A model generated the notes under the pieces. It did not search any database. It worked only from the letters and a program-made list of their open reading frames with translations, and was not told the DNA's origin. 64,000 bases of DNA from Cordylochernes scorpioides (taxonomy: Eukaryota; Arthropoda; Arachnida; Pseudoscorpiones; Chernetidae). Below are positions 56,453 to 64,000 of the stretch, piece after piece; the first letter of the stretch is position 1, and the number at the start of each line of letters is the position of its first letter. The stretch lies in assembly GCA_030710605.1 (NCBI GenBank), contig CP092868.1, forward strand, positions 31,189,363 to 31,253,362, given 5' to 3'. The translations under genes and the position numbers were made by a program.

Positions 56453-57484
56453 TTAAAATTTTGGTCGATATTTTTCAGGGAGACTTGATATCAAAGCTTG
56501 GGTATGAGGGTGAGTTGAAAAATCTCTATATTTCCTAATGTAGTTGTCTCTACCATTTAAATCTATTTCAATTTCTTTAAAGCTATTATTCGAAAAATTA
56601 TCTAGAATGGGAATAGAGAATCGATTAGTTTTTCTTCTAAATCGACTTAGAGCCTTGACTTCAGCCATATAGTCAATCAATTCAACAACCATGGAACTCC
56701 AATTGGTACCATAGAACTTAGGAGAATATTCAGGATCAAAAAGAAGGTCAACGTGACATATGAAATAGCCGTGTAAATTGTGATTTTTGAAATGGCTTAG
56801 AATAGTTTCAGCAATTACATTCAATTCACCATCGCCTGTTATATTTAACATTAACTGCGCTACATTATATATTCCAATCTTAATGGCGCAAAACATGTAA
56901 AATTCAATGTAAGATTTGAGATTGTCAATTTCTAAAACGAAAAAGGAGCCCTTTGCTTGATGAATATTAATGAAGATTTGTTGGATAATATTGTTAATGG
57001 TAGATGCTTGGGAATCTTGGATTAGAATCTTCGACAGGTATAACGCGGTGTCTGGTTTATTCATCTTCAAAAGAATGTTAGATATGGAAAATGTTATTTG
57101 AAGGAATTCTCCACCTGAGGATCGGAAACTGTAAATAATTCTTTTAAGAGCAGTTTCATCAACTCGAGCTAGCAGAGTGGATTCGGAGTTTAGGAAAGTT
57201 AAAATTGGTGCACAGGTTTTCCCAGCGGCCTTTCCACATTCAACAATGTTGGCATAAAGTCTTAAGGAATATGAAATGATGTCTTCATTATCTAGTTTGA
57301 TGATATCTGGAAATATACAGAGAATTTCGTTTCCTAGGGAATCGACCTCTTCGGGAGTGGCGGACAAGACCAAGTAATTAAGACATTCGAAGAGGTTGTG
57401 CAAATAAATGCCTTCATTAGGTTTAAATAGGTCTTCCTTCACAATATTGAAATTTTCGTCCCGAAATCCATGAGGCTCTTTCAT
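56453..57484 (-). CDS. Unassigned 343-codon protein, single exon
   Basis: The longest non-transposon frame in the window. I take the ATG at 57484 (MKEPHGFRDENF) as start because the codons upstream use GTG; a TATATAAATA-like sequence lies about 40 bases upstream. The protein appears soluble, with repeated amphipathic helices (LHNLFECLNYLVLSA, IISYSLRLYANIVE, FSISNILLKMNKPDTALYLS), which suggests a HEAT/ARM-like solenoid. It ends ALISSLPEKYRPKF. There is no signal peptide or membrane span. The absence of introns and its position between mobile elements leave several options: a retrogene, a gene from an integrated parasite or virus, or a real host gene. I recognise no family. Confidence 0.55.
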   Translation of the reverse strand: MKEPHGFRDENFNIVKEDLFKPNEGIYLHNLFECLNYLVLSATPEEVDSLGNEILCIFPDIIKLDNEDIISYSLRLYANIVECGKAAGKTCAPILTFLNSESTLLARVDETALKRIIYSFRSSGGEFLQITFSISNILLKMNKPDTALYLSKILIQDSQASTINNIIQQIFINIHQAKGSFFVLEIDNLKSYIEFYMFCAIKIGIYNVAQLMLNITGDGELNVIAETILSHFKNHNLHGYFICHVDLLFDPEYSPKFYGTNWSSMVVELIDYMAEVKALSRFRRKTNRFSIPILDNFSNNSFKEIEIDLNGRDNYIRKYRDFSTHPHTQALISSLPEKYRPKF

Positions 57485-57499
57485 TCTCAGGGAGTTCAC

Positions 57500-58179
57500 G
57501 AAATATTACATCCTGCTATATAAATAAGTATAATTTGCATGTATCCTGCGTGCACTGGGGTTAAAAAAAAATAAGACAACTATTTTTTTTTTTATTAAGA
57601 CTACAAAATATATTTATTTATCTCTTAAAACTGGAAAAACACAAAGATAAGAAATAAAAATAAATAAAATGGGCAATGAGGATAGATTGTGAGAAAATAC
57701 ATGAATATAACTGGTTAAAAACAAATATTATCGAAAGTTACTTAACTCTTAGTGCTTCAGTTGGATGGCTGGGAGATTCCTTCCACTAAATCTTCTAGAC
57801 TACATTTTTTTTTGGTTAAATTTTCATGAGCCTGACTCTCCTATATCTCTCCAAGACTGGCCTCTCCTATATCTGCTCTCTGGCTGGCTCTAACTGTCCT
57901 TTTTTATTTCTCCCCCAGGGTGACCAAAAAAAAATCATGACAAAAATAAAAATAATAATAAATCTTTATCTGGTCATCCTCTGTGAAAAAAAAAAATTGA
58001 AAATAAAAAATAAAAAATTATAATAAAAATTATCATTCAACATATTATTTTAATTAACGAATATTATTTTAAAATATTAAAAACCAAATAGCTGCTTATT
58101 TAAAAAAAAAAGGAAATTTATTATAGTATTATAAGTTATATACAAAATTAGGAATAAAAGGAGGTGAAGAGATGGGCTG
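57500..58179. other. AT-rich spacer, nothing recognised
   Basis: Poly-A and AAAATAAAA-like runs dominate, with no frame above 65 codons. Confidence 0.5.
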
Positions 58180-58375
58180 GTTTGACAATGAAGAATGCTC
58201 GAAGTCCATTTCTTTCTTGTCGAGGCAGCTTCATCATTGTCCACCAGCTTTCTATTTGGTTCTGTGGGTGAACTTTGTTGAGGCCCCAGGAGTGGCCTCT
58301 ACACATACTACACCATCTGTGTTGTTATAGGCCTTCAGCTCCATTTGTCTGCCACATTCTGGGCATGTCCTTTCA
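58180..58375 (-). pseudogene. Second Merlin family, internally deleted
   Basis: The minus strand begins TCPECGRQMELKAYNNTDGV, a diverged version of the zinc ribbon of the arrays. In another frame it continues NKVHPQNQIESWWTMMKLP, equivalent to the NNIEATW segment holding the catalytic glutamate. The two parts are joined directly, so both aspartates and about 150 residues are missing. It shows that Merlin elements have been in this genome long enough to diverge, independent of the arrays. Confidence 0.75.
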
Positions 58376-58439
58376 CCTTCGGAGACACACATTGAGAATA
58401 TAAACCTTTATAACTATTATTGAATATATAATATACATA

Positions 58440-59166
58440 AGTAGGTTTCGCTCTGGGTGGGTCCTCTTTCGGTCTGGCTAACTCTTCTGTCCTCCCTCCT
58501 CTTCCTTCTGTTCCTCTTCTTGCTCGCCTTCTCGCTGTTCCTACTCTGAACAGGCTGTTTAGGGGGAGATGGCAGAACAACCATTTCCGTGTCACCAGTC
58601 GGTATTTGGGCCGGGTCTCCCTCTTCTTCAGGGCAGTTACTCCCGGCCCGTGCCCTTGCAGGATCCTCTGTCTTCTCGTGGTGTGGCGTTTCTCATCTTG
58701 GGAGGACTGGGGAAGCGTCATTGGGAGGACATACATCAACCTCACCTAGTTTCAGCGACTCTAAGAGAGCCGCCGCCACTCTTCTCTGTATGCCACTCTT
58801 CAAGGTAGGGGGGTCGGACTGAGGATCTTTCCCTCTAGGTTCCTCTTTTCCATCCGAAGGAGCTCAAGCTCTAAAAGAGCAGCCCTATGTTTCTTGAGGA
58901 GCTTATCCAAAGCATTGCTCGAGGATGTTCGGATGAACATTTCCAATCTTCCTCCCTCGATGTATAGTGTCTAGGGAGTCCTGGAAAGCCTCAGTAAGCT
59001 CCTTCAGCTCCGAGCTCTTCTTCTGCGGGGTCAATGCCTGATTTAGAAATTCGTTCATTTCATTCAGTTCGTTGAGGTACCCAGCTTGGGTGGCATCCAT
59101 CGCTACACCCGACTCCTTGACTAATGGGTCGATTCTAGGGCCTCCAATCCCGGTACATATTTTCAA
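58440..59166 (-). pseudogene. Coiled-coil reading frame (retroelement ORF1/gag-like)
   Basis: Minus-strand frames join into a coherent protein with a frameshift near 58945. The first part has YLNELNEMNEFLNQALTP and ELKELTEAFQDSLDTIHRG. The second has LLKKHRAALLELELLRMEKR, IQRRVAAALLESLKLGE and a proline-rich, basic tail (LPSPPKQPVQSR, KASKKRNRRKRRED). Heptad-like leucines predict a coiled coil and the basic tail suggests nucleic-acid binding, which fits an ORF1/gag-type protein. I see no zinc knuckle, so a host gene pseudogene cannot be excluded. Confidence 0.45.
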
Positions 59167-59460
59167 TCCCGGAATTGAAAAACATTTTCGTCTTTCTACG
59201 CCAAGAGGTATATTGTTTTGTTCGTTATATTTTTAATTTTTTCTTTTATATAGTGCCAATGACGTGGCACTTACTTCGATGAAAACAACCTGAAAGCCAT
59301 ATATTTTGCGCTTGCTTATGAACTAAATCATTGCTTTTGGGTTACAGTTTGAAATTATCTTTCAATTACTGTACACACATCTGGAAAAAAATACTGTTTT
59401 TGGAACTCTTAGACCACATCTCTTAATGCAGTGTTGGGCACTAATCCATTCAAAGTAATA

Positions 59461-59806
59461 CGAGGTGTGTTCAAAAAGTATCGCAACTTTTGTGTTTTTT
59501 CAAAAATTATTTACTCATGAATACCTATTTTGTCCCCTTCAAAGTAATCCCCATGAGATATTATACACTTGTGCCAACGGTTTTTCCAATCTTCGAAGCA
59601 TTTCAAAAAATCATTTTTAAAAATCTTTTTCAGCTCCTCCTTCGATGCCGTCTTTATCTCGTCAAGGGTAGCGTAACGTCGTCCTTTCATGGGCCTCTTC
59701 AGTTTAGGGAACAAGAAAAAGTCACAGGGGGCCAGATCTGGGGAATACGGTAGCTGCGGCATCATTAGTGTGTTGTTTTTGGCCAAAAAGTCGCGCACAA
59801 GCGGGT
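59461..59806 (-). pseudogene. mariner transposase C-terminal fragment with one TIR
   Basis: The minus strand encodes the C-terminal third of a mariner transposase: MPQLPYSPDLAPCDFFLFPK (the SPDLAP-CDFFLFP block with the third catalytic D), KRPMKGRR and RWHKCIISHGDYFEGDKI. The element's terminal repeat (GAGGTGTGTTCAAAAAGTAT) lies at 59462, next to TA. The other end is cut off at 59806 by an unrelated repeat. The first two catalytic aspartates are lost. Confidence 0.9.
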
Positions 59807-60435
59807 TGGTAGGGCACCTTGCCTATCGCTGCCGCTATGGGGTGATGATAACTGGGATGACTGAGACCTTTCTCCCTTCTCCTCGCTTACAAAATGCATC
59901 ACATCTCTACTGTTGTCCCATTGTTGAGTAAATAAAATTCTAGATATAAAAATCCGGGTGATCCTAAGAAACCACCCAAAAATATAATTCTCCCCAAAAA
60001 AATATCTATGCCACTCCTAAAAGGCCTTGTTCGTAAGCTTTTAGAGGGCAGTAGAAGCCTCGACAGCAACAGAGATGCTTACACCAGGAAGCGTCTACCC
60101 CTTAACTTGAGGACACGGGTGATAAATGATAACCGGAACATTTATTGTGACGTGTAGTGTATGTATATGTAGGGTATATGTAGTGTATGTATTGATTAGA
60201 TAGTCACAATAAAAGTTTCAGCCCCGTTCCTGTCTTCGATGGTAACAGGAATGTCTACATCAATAAGCTAATATCCCTCTACCCCGTTACTACAGGTCAA
60301 TCTTTATCTACTATCAATAAATCTCCTATCGGTCTATCATTACGGGCTGGTAGGGCACCTTGCCTATCGCTGCCGCTACGGGGTGATGACAACTGGGATG
60401 ACTGAGACCTTTCTCCCTTCTCTTCGCTTACAACG
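59803..60435. repeat. Direct repeat, about 87 bp, spacing 543
   Basis: GGTAGGGCACCTTGCCTATC through GACTGAGACCTTTCTCCC occurs at 59806 and 60349. The sequence between has no frame. Confidence 0.7.
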
Positions 60436-60780
60436 CATTCTAACCTTCTCATCCCACCTCTAAACGTCATTCAACCCTCTTTCATCCCTCTGGGTCTCCT
60501 CGAAACCCGTCATCGGGAACCAATCCCAATATTACTCTATCCCGATTGACATCGCAGGAGTCCTTCTACGCCATTCAGCTCCCCTTCTATATCACCTTTC
60601 TACAATTCCTCTTGCCGATTTTCGACATGCTCCGCTACCCTTCTAATATATCTTATCTTCTACCATTCAACTCCCTTTTATCGCTCTCAACACACTTCAA
60701 CGCCTTTTCATCCCTCTGGTGTTTCCCTGAAACCCGTCATCGGGGATTGGATCCCGATCTATTATTATTCTTCATTTTGA
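60436..60780 (-). repeat. Relative of the LTR-element purine-rich block
   Basis: Read in reverse it matches 34030-34330 (TCGAAACCCGTCATCGGGA, TTTCATCCCTCTGG and a pyrimidine-rich run). The motif AAACCCGTCATCGGG occurs twice here. Confidence 0.6.
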
Positions 60781-61003
60781 AGCTATTCTGGTATACTATC
60801 CCCTCCCCCCGCCAGCTTTATGCTAAAGTCTGACATTCGTTCAGGGCGAAAGCTATCGCAAAATCTCTAGGAAATTCCTCAGGACCTGTTTCCACCCCCC
60901 TAATCTCCCCTTCGAGGAGATAAGCTCATCTCGACTGTCTTAGAAATCCTGAAGAACGGATCCAACACATGTAGTTCAGTAAGATCTCGTTCTTCAGCGG
61001 CGA

Positions 61004-61330
61004 TCATTTGAACAATTTCACAACCACACAAGCTTTTTTCGTCACTTCATTTATATTTTTCTTTGAAAATACTGGAGATTGTGGATAAATTGCTTCAGGG
61101 AATGAGGGATGTTCTACCTCTAGGCTAACGCTAAATGGAGAAGTGTCCTCCTTGTCATCCTCGGAAAGGTCAGATTCTGCTTCATTTACTGTTGCGGAAA
61201 CGAATTCAGGAACAACCCTCTCTTTTTTTCTTAGCATAAAGTACATCCATCACAGCCAGATGGAGACCATGCGCATAGCAGAGCTGTTGCAGTTGTAAAA
61301 GGCTATTTTATTGTCGTCGTCTTGCATCTT
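61004..61330 (-). pseudogene. hAT-type transposase internal fragment
   Basis: The minus strand reads QLCYAHGLHLAVMDVLYAKK, a motif of the hAT superfamily catalytic insertion (C-x-A-H-x-x-x-L-x-V). An acidic segment follows (NEAESDLSEDDKED). The upstream RNase H-like part and the dimerisation domain are absent. It is a different hAT family from that at 23531-26784. Confidence 0.65.
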
Positions 61331-62220
61331 GTCTGTAGATTCTTGGCACTCGGGTCGGTCGATGCGGGTCGGGCCGTCTTCATTTTGCGTTGATCCAAAA
61401 ATGGAACTTATGTATATATATATGTATCTCTCTTTTCTCTAACTACTAAAATTTATAATATTATATATATTCTCACTTCTATTATTCTATATATAGGTTA
61501 GAGTATGTCTAAATGACGTGTAAAAGCCGATGCAAAAGACGTTACGTTGTTAAATTTTATTGTTATTAATTATAAATATATAATTAACTAGATGATGTTT
61601 TAGAAGTAAAGGACTTTTTTTTTTCCTCTCTATCTACACTAAATAATAACAATTTACAAATTTTATAATTTGAATTTAAATAATCAAAATAATGAAGATA
61701 ATTTTAATACAAAACTTAACTATAAAACTATACAACTATTTATTGTTATAATTAATTTAGATTTAGCTTGCTAATCTAACCAAATCTACTTGATATGATT
61801 TATCATTCTTATCAGTTTGCTCCTTGAGTTTTAAATGTGGAATCACTGTTATATTTTTGTTATATAGTTTTTACACTATATATATATAATAAAGAGAGCA
61901 AGCAAGAAAGTTGGTCCGTGGTCAAAGTGCAATTTCTCGCCGAACTCTGTTGTTCGATGGCTCACAGAGAGAGTTTAAAATTAATAATAAAAAATTCAAA
62001 ATCGTGAGCCTTGCTAGTTAAGATAGCAGGCGTGTGTTAGTCACGCCCACGTGTCCGGCGTTCAGGGTCACGCCGTGATTACACAACAATATGCGGTTGC
62101 AGTGGGCAAAGCAAAAATTATCTAAAGGTATACATTTAGAAAAGCTATAAAGAAATATAAGTTTTAGGTAGGGTAAAATCAGTTTGAAGGTTACATTGAG
62201 GTCGAAGCTGTTATATTGGA
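61331..62220. other. AT-rich stretch, nothing assigned
   Basis: A GC-richer patch at 62020-62100 with CACGCC words stands out but has no recognised element. Confidence 0.45.
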
Positions 62221-62224
62221 GGGG

Positions 62225-62555
62225 ACAAATCTCCCGCTATTATGTGCAAATCTTAGTATTGATTTCCAGAGTTTGTCCTTCCAAAAATGATCTTTCAAGG
62301 TTAGAGGTATGTAACCAATGGTCCTGAGGCAGGCTTATAGAGTTGTGATCGTTCAGAATCAAAATTGGGACATTCAAAGAAAATATGTGAAATTGTTTCT
62401 GGAGAGGAGAGTCAGTGGTTGCATGTTGGGGCATGTATATGTTTTGTTTTGCCAAAGGACCCTATCCATGTGTGTACAGTACCGAGACCTGTAGTTATTG
62501 CACAATCAGGTATGATGTGTTTGTGGGAAGAAGACAAAGAACGAGGAGAGATACC
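62225..62555 (-). pseudogene. LINE C-terminal zinc-knuckle region, degraded
   Basis: In one minus-strand frame the sequence reads SSPETISHIFFECPNFDSER, the H-x4-C-type end of Jockey/CR1-like ORF2 proteins after the RNase H or connection region. Stops and frameshifts interrupt both sides. It is cut by the (AAC)n tail of the next LINE, which inserted into it. Confidence 0.6.
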
Positions 62556-62561
62556 CAGGTT

Positions 62562-63830
62562 CTGTTGTTGTTGTTGTTTCTTATCCCCTTGTGTAAAGAT
62601 TACACAAATTCCATGAGTTCATGCTCCTCGAGCTGTTTTATGATGAGCAGCGGCTTCTCCCAAAGGTCCTGTTTAGTGCATCTAATGCAAGCCAAAATGT
62701 GTTCTGGAGCTGCAGGTGACAAGCTACATTTTGGGCAAGTGGGGTAGATTTTGTTATTATTTTCTATCTTCAATGGCTTGAGATGGCCTGTTCTAAATCT
62801 TGTTAGTGTTGTTTGATGCTGTCTATTTCTGATGTTCAGAGCTCCTCCTGGGTTCACTCCACTGTACCAACTGTGCTTAGGTGGGATCCTCCAGTTCCTA
62901 TTTATTTTTGTTTTGGCTACTGTTTCTATTTCTTTAAAAGTAAGTTTATTTTTCTGTGGCAAGGGTTCTTTTGTGCCTTTTTTCGCTAGCACATCAGCAG
63001 CTTCATTGCCTTCAATTCCAACATGTGAGGGTATCCATTGAAGGTGAATTTTTGAGAGTTTATAGAGATAGCCAATTATGTTCCTGCTTACTTTGTCTCT
63101 AAGTTCCCCTGTGTGACTCAAGTGTTGTATGGCACTTCTACTATCAGTAAGAATCCAGATATCTTGATAATTAGTATTTCTGATGGATTTAAGGCTTCAT
63201 AGATGGCTATAAGTTCTGATCTGAAGACTGAGCAAAAATCTGGGTTTCTTCTGTTCATTTTCTCAATGCCATTTGTGGTTTTGATGAGACAGCCACTGCC
63301 AGTGTGTCCTAGCTCGTCTCTACTACCATCGGTATAAATAGTTATTGCATTTTTAGGAATGTTATTAATTATTTCTAATGATAATTGTTTTAAGTATTCT
63401 GGATTTTGGCATTGTTTGTTGGTGGGTTCATTTAAAGAGGCATTAAAAATAACATTTTGTAGTGGTTCGCATGGAGAAATTTTTTCTGCTAAATAATTTT
63501 TTTCTACTTTATATTTTAAAAATCCATTTCTTTTGGCCAGGTGGAGAGGGCCTTCTTTTTTGAGTCTTAGATTGGATTCCCAATTAAGTATGTAATTGGA
63601 AGTTCTGTGTTTGTTTCCATAACTCTTGATTTTGTTTATATATTTTGGCAGATTGTAGCTTCTTCTATCCTTTAAGGGCATAATGTCTGCCTCGTAAAGT
63701 ACAATATCATTAGGGCAGGTATTTCGAATACCTGTAATAATTCTAGCTGGTTCTTGTAGATTGTAGGGTTGGCGGTGATGAATTCCTCCTCTCATGTGTC
63801 CCAGAAGGATTTGCAAAGATGGTTAAAAAG
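62562..63830 (-). pseudogene. LINE ORF2 C-terminal half with RNase H
   Basis: This is the longest LINE copy here. From its 5' end it has the RT thumb-like segment (EADIMPLKDRRSYNLPKYIN), then an RNase H domain: YTDGSRDE (first D), RSELIAIYEAL (E), a DSR-type third residue visible only in a shifted frame, and HVGIEGNEAAD (last D). The Cys/His tail CPKCSLSPAAPEHILAC and HELMEFV-stop follow. One frameshift lies near 63180-63195, after IYEAL. The 3' UTR and (AAC)n tail are intact. RT motifs and the endonuclease are absent through 5' truncation. Confidence 0.85.
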
Positions 63831-63835
63831 GGTAC

Positions 63836-64000
63836 GGCGTGAGGCTAGTTTCAGGATCTCCATCAGGGAGGTCCTTGTAGCCTAGAACTTGAGAGCCCTA
63901 GACTTCAGGATTGGAGAGCTGGAGGCTCTCGCCTCATGTTTGTCAGGAAGGCCCTTGGCACAGCAGTTGGTGCACTTGGAGGTGCGCGGGTTCTCCAGGG
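63836..64000 (-). other. GC-rich possible exon, cut by the window end
   Basis: The minus strand reads LENPRTSKCTNCCAKGLPDKH and continues to SRALKF-stop at about 63885. Codon use is GC-rich compared with the neighbourhood. The C-x2-CC pattern is not assignable from so short a piece. Confidence 0.3.

Noticed and set aside
60546-60833. 95-codon + strand frame
   Set aside because: Phe/Leu/Ser-rich reading of the pyrimidine-rich repeat related to 34030-34330.

Overview
The window is AT-rich, intron-containing metazoan nuclear DNA made almost entirely of transposable elements. Two isolated exons with canonical splice sites, spider/crustacean-style I/Jockey LINE ends with (ACA)n tails, Penelope, Tc1, mariner, hAT, Tigger-like and Merlin elements together point to an invertebrate, most likely an arthropod. 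The species cannot be fixed from the sequence. No intact host gene is recognised with confidence; a 343-codon single-exon reading frame (56453-57484) is the best candidate for an unassigned gene.

Layout. 1-5700: scattered MITEs, LINE fragments and a foldback family carrying a hammerhead-like core, then a spermine/polyamine-oxidase-like exon. 5716-15234: a 570-bp direct repeat, a tRNA-like fragment, an 11-unit tandem array (about 757 bp per unit) of a Merlin/IS1016-type DDE transposase coding sequence on the + strand, then the second copy of the direct repeat. 15295-23500: a 98-bp minisatellite, foldbacks, retroelement ends flanked by long direct repeats, a 104-bp tandem array, an unrecognised exon and nested Tigger-type elements. 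23531-26784: a tandem array of hAT ends with a Penelope-like element (RT plus GIY-YIG) inserted in it. 29739-40489: a complete LTR retrotransposon with 1.57-kb near-identical LTRs, a tRNA-Lys PBS and a polypurine tract, but a 7.6-kb interior with no recognisable gag or pol. 40504-46100: foldback, RTE-like repeats, a dead Tc1 element and an endonuclease fragment. 48352-54809: a second Merlin array on the - strand with the same unit order as the first. 54829-57500: two unassigned reading frames. 58180-64000: a diverged Merlin remnant, a coiled-coil reading frame, mariner, hAT and two LINE 3' ends.

The main result is the pair of Merlin arrays. Each 757-bp unit is nearly the whole transposase gene, joined C-terminus to N-terminus, so the reading frame itself is the satellite monomer. 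The arrays lie in opposite orientation about 34 kb apart and share unit-specific mutations in the same order. The minus array ends in what looks like the native transposase C-terminus and is therefore the better candidate for the ancestral copy. Three units still encode full DDE domains.
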